DNA of 61,575 nucleotides from Comamonadaceae bacterium (lineage in GTDB: Bacteria > Pseudomonadota > Gammaproteobacteria > Burkholderiales > Burkholderiaceae_C): positions 1 to 61,575 of the forward strand of contig JAIYBB010000013.1 of the NCBI GenBank assembly GCA_027488735.1, given 5' to 3'. A program made the translations under genes and the position numbers. Within the stretch, counting starts at the first letter, position 1. Each line of letters opens with the position of its first letter. Positions 16,006-25,516 of the stretch are shown in pieces. The notes below the pieces were generated by a model that had not been told where the DNA came from, ran no database searches, and was given only the letters and a program-made list of their open reading frames with translations.

Positions 16006-18330
16006 ATGGTTTCCACTTATGCCGTTTTAGACGATCCTGCCCAATGGGCTGCTTTCAGTGTGCCTGCACCTGAATCTCAAGATGCTGACAAAACACATGG
16101 TGTCTGGCAGTCGCAAGTGGTGGTCGAAGGCATGCACTGTGGTTCATGCGCACTGAATGTGGAGAAAGCATTGCGCGCTGTGCCAGGGGTCAAGCAAGTC
16201 ACTGTGAACGGCGCTACACACCGTGCAGAAATCGTGTGGCGGGCTGATATGGTCAAACCTTCGCAATGGCTACATGCATTGCATAAGGCGGGTTATGAGG
16301 CTGTGCCTGCCAATGACCATGTGGCCCGCACCGAAGGGCAACAAGAGGTAAGGCGTCAACTCTGGCGCTGGTCAGTCGCTGGTTTTTGCATGATGCAAGT
16401 GATGATGTATGCCTTGCCGCCTTATGTGTCGCACGATATTTCCAACGAGATGTTGTCTCTGTTGCGTTGGGCGGCTTGGGTGCTGACATTGCCCGTCATG
16501 TTCTTTTCTGCCGATGTGTTTACCGCAGCAGCTTGGCGCGATTTAAAGCGCGGCACCATCGGCATGGATTTGCCTGTCGCCCTTGGCATCTGGGTCAGTT
16601 TTTTGGTCAGCAGTGCAGCTATGTTTCAACCCAATGGCTTTTGGGGCAACGAGGTGTATTTCGATTCGATCACCATGTTTGTCTTTTTCTTGCTGACCGG
16701 GCGTTGGCTAGAGGCCAAGATGCGTGAACGCGCTGCTGGTTCACTGGAAGCCCTGATCAACCGCTTGCCGCCATCGGTGCGCCGTCAACGTGCAGATGGC
16801 GAGTTCGATACCGTGGGATTGGCCATGGTCAAACCCGGTGATATTTTGCAAGTACGCCCCGGGGAAGTGTTTGCGGCAGATGGCTTATTGCGCAGTGGTC
16901 ACACTTGGGTGGAAGAGGCGTTGCTCAGTGGCGAATCCGAGCCATTGGAGCGTAGGCCGGGTGAAGCTCTGTTGGCCGGTTCCCACAATTTACGCGAAAC
17001 CGTGACCATGCAGGTCAGCGCATTGGGTGAATCGACACGCTATGCATCGATCGTCAAGTTGATGCAAACCGCTTCGTTGCACAAACCGCGATTGGCAGCG
17101 TTGGCTGACCGCATTGCCAAGCCGTTTTTGCTGACGGTGTTGGTGGTGGCGGCATTGGCGGCAGTGTGGGCCTGGGGCGAGTCACCCAGCAAAGCCATCA
17201 TGGTGGCTGTGTCCGTGTTGATCGTCACTTGCCCATGCGCTTTGTCATTGGCGACACCTTCAGCCATGCTTGCTGCTGCAGGCAATTTGGCCAGGCAAGG
17301 TGTGTTGTTGCGTGACGTGCAGTCCTTGGAATCGCTCGCGCATGTCAATGCGGTGGTGTTTGACAAGACCGGCACGCTCACCAGTGACCGAATGGAACTA
17401 CAGCATGTGTTCACGCCTTTGTATGCGCAAGGTTCTGCCGAGATAGATACGCCAGCATTGCAGCGCTTGCTCAGTTTGACAGCTGCGTTGGCCGATCATT
17501 CATGGCATCCGTTTGCCCGCGCGGTACTGCAAATCAAAAACCCTGTTCCGACACAAACCGTTATTCAACAGGTCCAAGAACATGTCGGTCAAGGCGTGTC
17601 TGGTGTTTGGATAGATGGCGCAGACAGGCGTGAATTGCGCATGGGTTCTTTGGCGTTTTGCAAAGCGGGTAGCAGTGTCAGCGAGTTGCCCGCATCCGCA
17701 CAAATGGCTCAGGTCCATGTGTTTGATCAAAATGGCTGGATGGTCTCGTATGCATTCAGAGAGGTTTTGCGACCGGATGCATTGCAAACCATGAATGCCT
17801 TGCGCCAACAAGGGGTCAGCATTTATCTGATGTCGGGTGACAAGCCTGCGGCGGTCCACGCTGTCGCGCAACGGTTGCAGCTGGATCCCATGCATGTGTA
17901 TGCCGCATGCCAACCCGACGATAAATTGAGTTATCTCAAAGATTTGCAAACCGCCGGAAAACGTGTGGCGATGGTGGGCGATGGGTTCAACGACATGCCG
18001 GTGATGGCTGGTGCGCATGTGTCTTTTGCTTTCGGACAAGCCGTGCCACTGGCGCAGGCGCATTCCGATGTCGTGGTGCTCGGTCATCAATTGATGGCCG
18101 TGGCAGACACCATGGCCTTGGCCAAACGCAGCATGCGCGTGGTGAGTCACAACCTGATCTGGGCGGCTGCTTACAACGCGGTATGCGTGCCCTTGGCCGT
18201 GATGGGTTATTTGCCTGCGTGGCTGGCCGGATTGGGTATGGCTGTGAGTTCACTGGTGGTGGTGTTGTACTCATTGCAATTGGCCGTGCCAGCCGTCAAA
18301 GCCAGATCACATTCAGTTGCATTAGCCTGA
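16006..18330 (+). CDS. ccoI: CcoI/FixI copper-translocating P-type ATPase for cbb3 oxidase assembly
   Basis: Exports Cu+ needed to build the CuB centre of cbb3 oxidase. The 774-aa membrane protein has an HMA domain with GMHCGSCALN (about residues 42-51), the TM6 metal motif TCPCALSLATP (near 407-417), the phosphorylation site DKTGTLTSD (near 452) and the hinge GDGFNDMP (near 657). A Cys-free extra N-terminal stretch precedes the HMA domain. It starts the cco cluster in the order ccoI-ccoS-ccoNOQP-ccoG-ccoH and has its own FNR box upstream, with AGGA before the start. FixI-type ATPases differ from CopA in being slow exporters tied to oxidase assembly; the neighbours support this. Confidence 0.95.
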   Translation: MVSTYAVLDDPAQWAAFSVPAPESQDADKTHGVWQSQVVVEGMHCGSCALNVEKALRAVPGVKQVTVNGATHRAEIVWRADMVKPSQWLHALHKAGYEAVPANDHVARTEGQQEVRRQLWRWSVAGFCMMQVMMYALPPYVSHDISNEMLSLLRWAAWVLTLPVMFFSADVFTAAAWRDLKRGTIGMDLPVALGIWVSFLVSSAAMFQPNGFWGNEVYFDSITMFVFFLLTGRWLEAKMRERAAGSLEALINRLPPSVRRQRADGEFDTVGLAMVKPGDILQVRPGEVFAADGLLRSGHTWVEEALLSGESEPLERRPGEALLAGSHNLRETVTMQVSALGESTRYASIVKLMQTASLHKPRLAALADRIAKPFLLTVLVVAALAAVWAWGESPSKAIMVAVSVLIVTCPCALSLATPSAMLAAAGNLARQGVLLRDVQSLESLAHVNAVVFDKTGTLTSDRMELQHVFTPLYAQGSAEIDTPALQRLLSLTAALADHSWHPFARAVLQIKNPVPTQTVIQQVQEHVGQGVSGVWIDGADRRELRMGSLAFCKAGSSVSELPASAQMAQVHVFDQNGWMVSYAFREVLRPDALQTMNALRQQGVSIYLMSGDKPAAVHAVAQRLQLDPMHVYAACQPDDKLSYLKDLQTAGKRVAMVGDGFNDMPVMAGAHVSFAFGQAVPLAQAHSDVVVLGHQLMAVADTMALAKRSMRVVSHNLIWAAAYNAVCVPLAVMGYLPAWLAGLGMAVSSLVVVLYSLQLAVPAVKARSHSVALA

Positions 18331-18331
18331 C

Positions 18332-18469
18332 ATGGACATTTTGTATTTGCTCATTCCTTTGTCTGTGGTGCTGGTGCTGCTGATATTGGTGGGGCTTTGG
18401 TGGGCCATACACAGCGGGCAATTCGACCGCATAGAAGGTGAAGCCGAGCGGATTTTGCGTCAAGATTGA
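18332..18469 (+). CDS. ccoS: CcoS cbb3 oxidase maturation protein
   Basis: A 45-aa single-TM protein (MDILYLLIPLSVVLVLL start, tail with the DRIEGEAERIL segment) starting one base after the ccoI stop. CcoS is required for cofactor insertion into cbb3 oxidase and typically follows ccoI, with the same length and N-terminal pattern. Its stop codon overlaps the FNR box of the ccoN promoter. Confidence 0.93.
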   Translation: MDILYLLIPLSVVLVLLILVGLWWAIHSGQFDRIEGEAERILRQD

Positions 18470-18479
18470 CATACATCAA
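18466..18479 (+). promoter_or_regulatory. FNR box of the ccoNOQP promoter
   Basis: TTGACATACATCAA matches TTGAT-N4-ATCAA with one change and lies 54 bases before the ccoN start, overlapping the end of ccoS. It would place ccoNOQP under FNR control in low oxygen. Confidence 0.8.
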
Positions 18480-18533
18480 AACCAAATAGCCTGATAGATC
18501 TGATACTGGTTATAGATCTGTGAAAGGTTTGAC

Positions 18534-19961
18534 ATGAGTTTGGTTGACAACATTTACAGCGACACTGCGGTTAGGCAGTTCTCCATCATGACGGTGATCT
18601 GGGGCGTCGTTGGCATGCTGGTGGGCTTGCTGATTGCAGCCCAGTTGGCTTGGCCCGAATTGAATTTCGGCATACCTTGGCTAAGTTACGGGCGTCTGCG
18701 TCCGTTGCACACCAATGCAGTGATTTTTGCGTTTGGTGGTTGCGCCTTGTTTGCCACCAGCTACTACGTGGTGCAGCGCACCGGGCAAACCCGTTTATTT
18801 GCGCCGCGTTTGGCGGCATTCACTTTTTGGGGATGGCAAGCGGTCATCGTGGCGGCTGCCATCAGCTTGCCATTGGGCTACACCAGTGGCAAAGAATATG
18901 CAGAGTTGGAATGGCCGATTGACATTCTCATCACCTTGGTTTGGGTGTCTTACGCCGTGGTGTTTTTTGGCACCATCGTCAAGCGTCGGGTGTCTCATAT
19001 CTATGTGGCCAATTGGTTTTATGCCGCCTTCATCTTGACAGTAGCGGTGCTGCATTTGGTCAACAGTGCCGCCATGCCTGTGGGTTGGATGAAATCGTAT
19101 TCTGCATACGCCGGTGTGCAAGACGCTATGGTGCAGTGGTGGTATGGGCACAATGCAGTCGGCTTCTTTTTGACCGCCGGTTTTCTGGGCATGATGTATT
19201 ACTTCATCCCCAAACAAGCAGGTCGTCCGGTCTATTCTTACCGTTTGTCTATCGTGCATTTTTGGGCGCTGATATTCACCTACATGTGGGCCGGCCCTCA
19301 CCATTTGCACTACACCGCATTGCCTGATTGGACCCAATCATTGGGCATGGTGTTTTCTTTGATATTGCTCGCACCCAGTTGGGGCGGCATGATCAACGGC
19401 ATCATGACTTTGTCAGGTGCTTGGCACAAATTGCGTGACGACCCTGTGTTGCGTTTCATGATTGTGTCGCTGTCTTTTTATGGCATGAGCACGTTTGAAG
19501 GTCCGATGATGTCGATCAAGACGGTGAATGCACTCAGCCATTACACCGATTGGACCGTCGGCCATGTGCACTCAGGTGCTTTGGGTTGGGTCGGTCTGGT
19601 GTCTATGGGCGCTATGTACTTTCTGATTCCACGTTTGTTCGGACAGAAAAAAATGCACAGCGAGCCAGCCATTGAGTGGCACTTCTGGCTGGCCACCATC
19701 GGCATCGTGCTCTACATCGCTGCCATGTGGATTGCCGGTGTGATGCAAGGCCTGATGTGGCGCGCCATCAACGAAGACGGCAGTTTGACCTATACCTTTG
19801 TCGAGAGCGTCAAAGCCACTTACCCGTACTACGTGGTGCGTGTGGCCGGTGGTGTCTTGTACTTAGGCGGCATGCTGATCATGCTCTGGAACGTGTTGAT
19901 GACAGCCTTTAAAGGCAATGTCCAGCCTGTGCCTATTCCCGCTGTTGTGGCGCACGCCTGA
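18534..19961 (+). CDS. ccoN: cbb3 cytochrome c oxidase subunit I, CcoN
   Basis: Catalytic subunit of the high-affinity cbb3 oxidase, holding haem b, haem b3 and CuB. The 475-aa protein is almost entirely hydrophobic helices. Conserved His sites are visible: [12 protein letters not shown] near residue 60 (low-spin haem), [16 protein letters not shown] near 205 (CuB), [13 protein letters not shown] near 257 (CuB His pair), and [19 protein letters not shown] near 335-350 (haem ligands). AAAGG precedes the ATG. First gene of ccoNOQP. Confidence 0.97.
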   Translation: MSLVDNIYSDTAVRQFSIMTVIWGVVGMLVGLLIAAQLAWPELNFGIPWLSYGRLRPLHTNAVIFAFGGCALFATSYYVVQRTGQTRLFAPRLAAFTFWGWQAVIVAAAISLPLGYTSGKEYAELEWPIDILITLVWVSYAVVFFGTIVKRRVSHIYVANWFYAAFILTVAVLHLVNSAAMPVGWMKSYSAYAGVQDAMVQWWYGHNAVGFFLTAGFLGMMYYFIPKQAGRPVYSYRLSIVHFWALIFTYMWAGPHHLHYTALPDWTQSLGMVFSLILLAPSWGGMINGIMTLSGAWHKLRDDPVLRFMIVSLSFYGMSTFEGPMMSIKTVNALSHYTDWTVGHVHSGALGWVGLVSMGAMYFLIPRLFGQKKMHSEPAIEWHFWLATIGIVLYIAAMWIAGVMQGLMWRAINEDGSLTYTFVESVKATYPYYVVRVAGGVLYLGGMLIMLWNVLMTAFKGNVQPVPIPAVVAHA

Positions 19962-19971
19962 GGAGAGAAAC

Positions 19972-20589
19972 ATGGCTGATAAAAAATCGTTTAACCACGA
20001 AAGAATTGAAACGCATAGTTTCTTGATGGTGGTGCTGATTGTGCTGGTTATTGCCATCGGCGGCATCGTGGAAATCGTTCCTTTATTTTTTCAAAAGTCC
20101 ACCACCCAAGCCATCGAAGGGGTGGTGCCTTTGAATGCCTTGCAATTGGCAGGCCGGGACATTTATGTGCGTGAAGGTTGCTACAACTGCCATTCGCAAA
20201 TGATTCGACCGTTCCGCTCTGAAACGCTGCGCTACGGTCATTATTCGGTGGCTGGTGAGTTTGTCTATGACCACCCGTTTCAATGGGGCAGCAAACGCAC
20301 AGGTCCCGACTTGCACCGTGTCGGTGGCAAATACAGTGACGAATGGCAACACGCACATCTGATCAATCCGCGCGACTTGGTGCCTGAATCAAATATGCCG
20401 GCTTATCCATGGCTGGAAAAAGACTTGGTAGATGCCGATTCGATGCCGCGCCATTTGTCTGCATTGCGCAAAGTAGGTGTGCCTTACACCGATGCGGAAA
20501 TCGCCGGTGCAGCCGATGCAGTTCGCGGTAAATCAGAATTGACCGCATTGATCGCCTATTTGCAATCCATGGGCCGCGCGCTCAAGTAA
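19972..20589 (+). CDS. ccoO: cbb3 oxidase monohaem cytochrome c subunit, CcoO
   Basis: Membrane-anchored cytochrome c that passes electrons to CcoN. The 205-aa protein has one N-terminal TM ([19 protein letters not shown]), one haem site GCYNCHSQM (near residue 71) and axial Met candidates such as [10 protein letters not shown]. The start at 19972 has GAGGAGAG upstream and begins MADKKSF; an in-frame upstream extension lies inside ccoN and is not needed. Confidence 0.97.
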   Translation: MADKKSFNHERIETHSFLMVVLIVLVIAIGGIVEIVPLFFQKSTTQAIEGVVPLNALQLAGRDIYVREGCYNCHSQMIRPFRSETLRYGHYSVAGEFVYDHPFQWGSKRTGPDLHRVGGKYSDEWQHAHLINPRDLVPESNMPAYPWLEKDLVDADSMPRHLSALRKVGVPYTDAEIAGAADAVRGKSELTALIAYLQSMGRALK

Positions 20590-20600
20590 AGGACACAGCC

Positions 20601-20741
20601 ATGGATGACATCACGATTTTGCGCATTATTGCGACCGTGCTGAGTTTTGTATGTTTTCTAGGCATCATTTGGTGGACGCTTGACCGGCGCAAAACACGCC
20701 GGTTTGAAGATGCATCGCGACTGCCATTTTTGGATGAGTAA
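20601..20741 (+). CDS. ccoQ: cbb3 oxidase small subunit CcoQ
   Basis: A 46-aa single-TM protein between ccoO and ccoP (IIATVLSFVCFLGIIWWTL, then a basic DRRKTRRFE stretch). CcoQ stabilises the oxidase. Length, topology and position match the family. AAAGGAC precedes the start by about ten bases. Confidence 0.92.
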   Translation: MDDITILRIIATVLSFVCFLGIIWWTLDRRKTRRFEDASRLPFLDE

Positions 20742-20749
20742 GGATTGTC

Positions 20750-21664
20750 ATGAGTGATTTCACCAGTTCCTATTGGTCGCTTTTCATCACAACCATCAGT
20801 TTGTTGGGCATCTTGGCCTGTCTGGTGTTGCTATGGGTAACAGCAAGAAAAAAAACTGTCGGCCATGCTGACAACACCACCGGCCACGTGTGGGATGAAG
20901 ATTTGCGAGAGATGAACAATCCACTGCCGATGTGGTGGGTAGGACTGTTTGTCATCAGTGTGATCTTTGGGCTTTGTTATTTGTGGATTTTCCCGGGACT
21001 GGGCAGTTTCAAAGGCAGCCAGTCTTGGAGTTCGCAAGCAGAGTACAAGGCTGAAATGGCAGAAGCTGAAAAAGCGCTGGCGCCTTTGTATGCAGCGTTT
21101 GATGCCTTGCCTGTCGAGCAACTTGCCAAAGACACCAAGGCCATGGCCATCGGTGAACGCTTGTTCATGAACAACTGTTCGCAATGCCACGGCTCGGATG
21201 CCCAAGGTTCCAAGGGCTATCCGAATTTGACCGACAGTGACTGGTTGCATGGCGGTGCGCCTGAGAACATCAAAGCGTCCATCATCAACGGTCGCCAAGG
21301 CATGATGCCCGCCATGGCGCAAGCGGTCGGAACGCCCAAAGAAGTATCTGAATTGGCGCATTACGTGCTGAGTTTGTCCGCCAGCCCGCATGACTCGTAC
21401 AAAGCTTCCGTGGGTAAAGCCAAATTCACGGCGTGTGCCTCTTGTCATGGCATTGATGGCAAGGGCAACCAAGCGATAGGTGCGCCAAACCTCAGCGACA
21501 AAATTTGGTTGCATGGCTGGGGTGAGCAAGCCATTGTCAATATGGTGAACCACGGCAAAGTCAATGCCATGCCGGCTCAAAAAGACAGGCTCAGCAATTC
21601 ACAAATCCATGTGCTGAGTGCTTACGTGTGGTCGATGTCTCATGCCAACTTACCTGTGAATTGA
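20750..21664 (+). CDS. ccoP: cbb3 oxidase dihaem cytochrome c subunit, CcoP
   Basis: Entry point for electrons from soluble cytochrome c. The 304-aa protein has an N-terminal TM pair (YWSLFITTISLLGILACLVL near 8-27 and a second near 63-82), then two cytochrome c domains with CSQCHG (near 144) and CASCHG (near 226). Between the TMs is the WDEDLREMNNPLPMWW motif typical of CcoP. AAGGA lies six bases before the ATG. The 3' end overlaps the open frame of ccoG. Confidence 0.97.
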   Translation: MSDFTSSYWSLFITTISLLGILACLVLLWVTARKKTVGHADNTTGHVWDEDLREMNNPLPMWWVGLFVISVIFGLCYLWIFPGLGSFKGSQSWSSQAEYKAEMAEAEKALAPLYAAFDALPVEQLAKDTKAMAIGERLFMNNCSQCHGSDAQGSKGYPNLTDSDWLHGGAPENIKASIINGRQGMMPAMAQAVGTPKEVSELAHYVLSLSASPHDSYKASVGKAKFTACASCHGIDGKGNQAIGAPNLSDKIWLHGWGEQAIVNMVNHGKVNAMPAQKDRLSNSQIHVLSAYVWSMSHANLPVN

Positions 21665-23097
21665 CCTTGAGCGAGCCCGACAGTTCTTCCAAAGTCATCT
21701 CCATACACAAAGCGGATGACGCGCAGTCGTCTGCTTTTTTGTATGCGTCCATGCCGAAAATTTACCCGCGCACGGTGCACGGTTTGTTTGCACGCTGGCG
21801 ATGGATGGGTGTGTTCATCACGCAATTGGTGTTTTACGGTTTGCCCTGGTTGGAGTGGGGTCAGCGACAAGCGGTGCTGTTTGACCTGGGCGCACGACGT
21901 TTTTACATCTTCGGTTTGGTGCTGTACCCGCAAGACTTTATTTATTTGACGGGCTTGTTGGTCATCAGCGCGTTGTCGCTGTTTTTATTCACGGCAGTAG
22001 CTGGGCGATTGTGGTGCGGCTATGCCTGTCCGCAAACCGTGTACAGCGAATTGTTCATGTGGATTGAGCGCAAAGTAGAAGGTGACCGCAGTGCGCGCAT
22101 ACGCTTGGATAACGGCGAGTTCTCATTGGAGAAGCTGGTTAAAAAAACCTACAAACATATTCTTTGGCTGGGCTTGGCGATATGGACAGGGTTTACCTTT
22201 GTCGGTTACTTCACGCCGATTCATGAACTGGGCATGGAGTTTTTACAGACGCGCATGGGTTCGTGGGAAGTGTTCTGGGTGTTCTTTTACGGTTTCGCCA
22301 CCTATGGCAACGCAGGCTTCATGCGCGAGCAGGTATGCAAATACATGTGCCCGTATGCGCGATTTCAAAGCGCCATGTTCGACAAAGACACATTGATCGT
22401 CACTTACGATGAAAAACGCGGAGAGCCGCGTGGCGCACGCTCACGGCATGTGGCTTTGCCAGACACTGGACTTGGCGCTTGCGTAGATTGCGACTTGTGT
22501 GTGCATGTGTGTCCTACCGGTATCGATATTCGCCAAGGCTTGCAATACGAATGCATTGGCTGCGCCGCCTGTGTGGATGTGTGCGACGGCGTGATGGACA
22601 AAATGGGCTACGACAAGGGCTTGATCCGCTACGCCACCCAAAACGCCATGGACAAAGGGTGGACCACCACGGCCATGTGGAAACGCATTTTCCGCCCACG
22701 CGTCTTGATTTACACAGGCGTGCTGTGGACTTTGATTTTGCTGCTGGGTTTTAGTTTGTGGATGCGCATGCCTATGAAAGTGGATGTGATCCGCGATAGA
22801 GGCATGCCGCGCATCACCCAGCAAGGCGAGGTGGAGAACGTGTACCGATTACAAATCATGAATGCCACCGAAGAAAAGCAAGGCCTGCATATACAAGCCC
22901 GGGGCTTAGATGGCATGTCTATCGTCACCAGTGATGAACTTCAAGTGGGGGGTGCCGAGTCGCGGTGGTTGCCGGTGCGTATTGGTGTTCCCTATGAAAA
23001 CCTCAAACCTGGTTCTTACCCGGTTTGGTTTGATGTTTCCAACGACGACGGCAGTTTGCATGTGACTGAAAAAGCGGTGTTCTTGGTCCCCCGCTGA
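21628..23097 (+). CDS. ccoG: CcoG cupric reductase/cbb3 assembly ferredoxin
   Basis: CcoG (FixG/RdxA) is a membrane Fe-S protein that reduces Cu2+ for cbb3 assembly. The protein has up to 489 aa, several TM helices, the motif CGYACPQTVYSELFMWIE, the twin ferredoxin clusters CVDCDLCVHVCPTGIDIR and CIGCAACVDVCDGVMDKM, and a C-terminal Ig-like periplasmic domain (about 370-489). The start is not settled: GTG 21628 lies within ccoP, while TTG 21661 overlaps the ccoP stop; the first strongly conserved part is KIYPRTVHGLFARWRW. Confidence 0.94.
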   Translation: MVDVSCQLTCELTLSEPDSSSKVISIHKADDAQSSAFLYASMPKIYPRTVHGLFARWRWMGVFITQLVFYGLPWLEWGQRQAVLFDLGARRFYIFGLVLYPQDFIYLTGLLVISALSLFLFTAVAGRLWCGYACPQTVYSELFMWIERKVEGDRSARIRLDNGEFSLEKLVKKTYKHILWLGLAIWTGFTFVGYFTPIHELGMEFLQTRMGSWEVFWVFFYGFATYGNAGFMREQVCKYMCPYARFQSAMFDKDTLIVTYDEKRGEPRGARSRHVALPDTGLGACVDCDLCVHVCPTGIDIRQGLQYECIGCAACVDVCDGVMDKMGYDKGLIRYATQNAMDKGWTTTAMWKRIFRPRVLIYTGVLWTLILLLGFSLWMRMPMKVDVIRDRGMPRITQQGEVENVYRLQIMNATEEKQGLHIQARGLDGMSIVTSDELQVGGAESRWLPVRIGVPYENLKPGSYPVWFDVSNDDGSLHVTEKAVFLVPR

Positions 23098-23119
23098 ATG
23101 AAATAAACGAAGGGTTTCT

Positions 23120-23380
23120 ATGTCATCTGATCAATCGAATTTTCCCAAGCCTTGGTGGCGCTTCGGCCATGTGTGGTTGGTGTTGTCGGGCCCGTTGCTG
23201 GTGGTGATCGCCAGTGCTGTCTCAGGATGGATTGCGTTTCAGGGCAATGACACAGATTTCAAAAAAGACGATGAGACGGTTAAACACAATTTGCAACTTG
23301 CGCGTCCTGAGCAACGTAAAGCATTGACTCCCGCCATACAAGGACGTAATCACGCAGCGACTTCTGCACCAAGTCAATAA
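23120..23380 (+). CDS. ccoH: CcoH/FixH-like cbb3 assembly protein (short form)
   Basis: An 86-aa protein with one TM (HVWLVLSGPLLVVIASAVSG) preceded by a PWWRFGHVW motif and followed by a DTDFKKDDETV segment, similar to the start of FixH/CcoH. Relatives are usually longer (about 150 aa with a periplasmic domain), so this is a short form. Position directly after ccoG supports the role in cbb3 assembly. Confidence 0.75.
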   Translation: MSSDQSNFPKPWWRFGHVWLVLSGPLLVVIASAVSGWIAFQGNDTDFKKDDETVKHNLQLARPEQRKALTPAIQGRNHAATSAPSQ

Positions 23381-23409
23381 AGGGCGGATGCATTTTCAGT
23401 GTTTCTCAA

Positions 23410-23988
23410 ATGAACCATTCGCTCTGGCAAAGACACGTTTTACCTTTCACGCTGATGTTGGGGCTGTTGGCCATCTCCACGCTTGCGGGAGACTATGTTC
23501 TTCATCAACTCAATTTGGTTTGGGTGGGTCGCTATCTGGGAATTCCTGGAACGCTTTTGATACTTGGGTCGCTTTATTACTCTGCACGCAAGAGAAAGTG
23601 GGTTAACTACGGGAATCCACAAACACTTTTAAGGTTGCATGAGTTCGGTGCTTGGCTTGGCGCGACCATGGTGTTGATTCATTCAGGCATTCACTTCAAT
23701 GCTGTTTTGCCATGGCTGGCCACCTTGGCCATGGGGCTCAATGTGGTGAGTGGTCTGGTGGGTAAATTACTTTTGAAAAGGTCCCGTCAATTTGTCATGG
23801 CTGAGCGTGAGCAATTCAAAGCGCAAGGTTTGTCCGCCATTGAAATTGAAAGTTCTGTTTTCTGGGATTCAGTGGCAGTCAATGCCATGGCGCAATGGCG
23901 CAAGGTTCATATTCCAATTTTTATGGTCTTTGCCGTATTGGCCATTGGTCATATTTTTAGCATATTTATGTTTTGGGAATGGAGATGA
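23410..23988 (+). CDS. Membrane b-type cytochrome-like protein
   Basis: A 192-aa inner-membrane protein with four hydrophobic segments (about residues 11-29, 42-57, 76-121 and 168-190). It has His residues where a haem b would sit: LRLHEFGAWLG and VLIHSGIHF in the middle, and KVHIPIF and IGHIFSIFMF in the last helices, a pattern resembling cytochrome b561 or ferric reductase-like proteins. It overlaps the next gene (octahaem cytochrome c) by ATGA, so the two probably form one electron-transfer module between the quinone pool and the periplasm. No specific family name is claimed. Confidence 0.7.
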   Translation: MNHSLWQRHVLPFTLMLGLLAISTLAGDYVLHQLNLVWVGRYLGIPGTLLILGSLYYSARKRKWVNYGNPQTLLRLHEFGAWLGATMVLIHSGIHFNAVLPWLATLAMGLNVVSGLVGKLLLKRSRQFVMAEREQFKAQGLSAIEIESSVFWDSVAVNAMAQWRKVHIPIFMVFAVLAIGHIFSIFMFWEWR

Positions 23989-24668
23989 GCAGCACTCTCA
24001 AACTGGTTTTGCTTGTCGTTTTATGGGTCATCGCCATTCTTAGTTTTGCCTACGCGCAACTGATGGTTACTCCGGGGCATTTGATTGCAGCGCACCAACA
24101 TTTGAAGGGTGATTGTTTTGCTTGCCACACCCCATTTCGAGGCATTGATGCCAAAAAATGCATCACTTGCCATCTGCCAGCCGACATTGGTCGTTTGACA
24201 AGCAAGGGGCTGCCGCTTGCCAAGCCTTTGACTTCAGCAACTTTCCACAAAGATTTAAGTCAAGCAAGTTGTGTGTCGTGCCACAGTGACCATGTGGGGG
24301 TTAGGCGTTACCAGTCAAGCAGAAAATTCGATCATGCCTTGCTTAAAACAGAGGTGAGGGCAAATTGTCAGTCATGTCACAAGCCCCCCAAAGATTTCAT
24401 TCATCAGCAAATCAAAGGCGACTGCGCGCAATGCCATGCGCAAACGAAGTGGACACCAGCCACATTCGATCACGACAAATTATTCATGCTTGACAAGCAT
24501 CATTCAGCTGCGTGTTCTACCTGTCACATGGCCAATGATTACAAGCAGTACACGTGTTATGGATGCCATGAGCATTCACTTGAAAAAATTCGAAGTGAAC
24601 ATCAGGAAGAGGGCATCACACAATTTTCCCAATGCGTTGAATGTCATCGCAGTGGCGATGACGATTGA
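23985..24668 (+). CDS. Membrane-anchored octahaem cytochrome c
   Basis: A 227-aa protein with an N-terminal TM anchor (LKLVLLVVLWVIAILSFAYA) and eight CXXCH haem sites: CFACH, CITCH, CVSCH, CQSCH, CAQCH, CSTCH, CYGCH and CVECH. The spacing resembles class III/cytochrome c7-like multihaem modules. The start at 23985 overlaps the stop of the b-type cytochrome gene (ATGA). It lies between the cbb3 assembly genes and fnr. It could carry electrons between a quinol-oxidising b subunit and periplasmic acceptors; the acceptor is unknown. Confidence 0.85.
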   Translation: MSSTLKLVLLVVLWVIAILSFAYAQLMVTPGHLIAAHQHLKGDCFACHTPFRGIDAKKCITCHLPADIGRLTSKGLPLAKPLTSATFHKDLSQASCVSCHSDHVGVRRYQSSRKFDHALLKTEVRANCQSCHKPPKDFIHQQIKGDCAQCHAQTKWTPATFDHDKLFMLDKHHSAACSTCHMANDYKQYTCYGCHEHSLEKIRSEHQEEGITQFSQCVECHRSGDDD

Positions 24669-24691
24669 GCTTTGCGCCGACAAGCTATCCA

Positions 24692-25417
24692 TTAACAGGC
24701 GGGTGCATTGACCAGTTCTTTGAGCGCTTCAGGTTTGAGAATACGCAGATTTTTTTGCTTCACTTCCAGTACACCGTCATCGACCAGTTTTGAAAACGTG
24801 CGGCTGACGGTTTCGATCTTCAAACCCAGATAGCTGCCAATTTCCTCCCGGGTCATGCGCAGTACCAATTCCGAGCGTGAAAATCCTCTGGCATGTAAAC
24901 GTGTGGTCAAGTTCAGCAAAAAAGCGGCCAGTCTTTCTTCGGCACGCATGCTGCCCAATATCATCATGACGCCGTGTTCACGCACAATTTCTCGGCTCAT
25001 GATTTTGTGCACATGGTGCTGCAGCGCATTGACTTCGCGCGAGAGTTCCTCTATTTTTTCAAAAGGCATCACGCATACCTCGGCATTTTCCAATGCCACC
25101 GCATCACAGGTGTGTTGGTCGCTGACAATGCCGTCCAAGCCCATGATTTCGCCGGCCATTTGAAAGCCCGTCACTTGCTCCCTGCCGTCTTCCAGAGTGA
25201 CGCTGGTTTTGAAAAACCCTGTGCGAATGGCAAACAGCGAATTGAAAGATTCACCATTGTGATAAAGGGATTCGCCACGTAGGATTTTGCGTCGTGTATC
25301 TACCAAAGTGTCAATGCGCGCCAGATCCGCTGCGCTCAAATCAACCGGCATGCAGAGTTCACGCAAATTGCAGTTGGAACATGCGACTTTGAAAGTCTGT
25401 GGGTTCAACGAAGTCAT
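24692..25417 (-). CDS. fnr: FNR-type oxygen-sensing transcriptional regulator
   Basis: A 241-aa CRP/FNR-family activator. It keeps the [4Fe-4S] ligands of true FNR: C13, C16 and C22 in the N-terminus (CSNCNLRELC) and C104 in the core (DQHTCDAV). A cyclic-nucleotide-like beta barrel, a long dimer helix, and a C-terminal HTH follow; the recognition helix KIETVSRTFSKL has the E..SR residues that read the TTGAT half-site. It is divergent from hemN with an FNR-like box between them, and three further FNR boxes lie in this window, so it is the likely regulator of the cbb3 block. Confidence 0.95.
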   Translation of the reverse strand: MTSLNPQTFKVACSNCNLRELCMPVDLSAADLARIDTLVDTRRKILRGESLYHNGESFNSLFAIRTGFFKTSVTLEDGREQVTGFQMAGEIMGLDGIVSDQHTCDAVALENAEVCVMPFEKIEELSREVNALQHHVHKIMSREIVREHGVMMILGSMRAEERLAAFLLNLTTRLHARGFSRSELVLRMTREEIGSYLGLKIETVSRTFSKLVDDGVLEVKQKNLRILKPEALKELVNAPAC

Positions 25418-25452
25418 AGAACCTTTGAGGTGAGTATGAAAAAAACCATTCT

Positions 25453-25466
25453 TTGATTTAGCTCAA
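25453..25466. promoter_or_regulatory. FNR-like box between fnr and hemN
   Basis: TTGATTTAGCTCAA has a perfect left half-site and one mismatch in the right one. It lies 36 bases upstream of fnr and about 50 upstream of the chosen hemN start, so it could control both. Confidence 0.6.
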
Positions 25467-25516
25467 TACGCATGCCAGTGATCACAGGCACATTATGGTT
25501 GTTAATACTGACCAAC

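Noticed and set aside
20831..21580. 249-aa open frame opposite ccoP
   Set aside because: ccoP has two haem motifs and the right operon place; the opposite frame shows no family signature.
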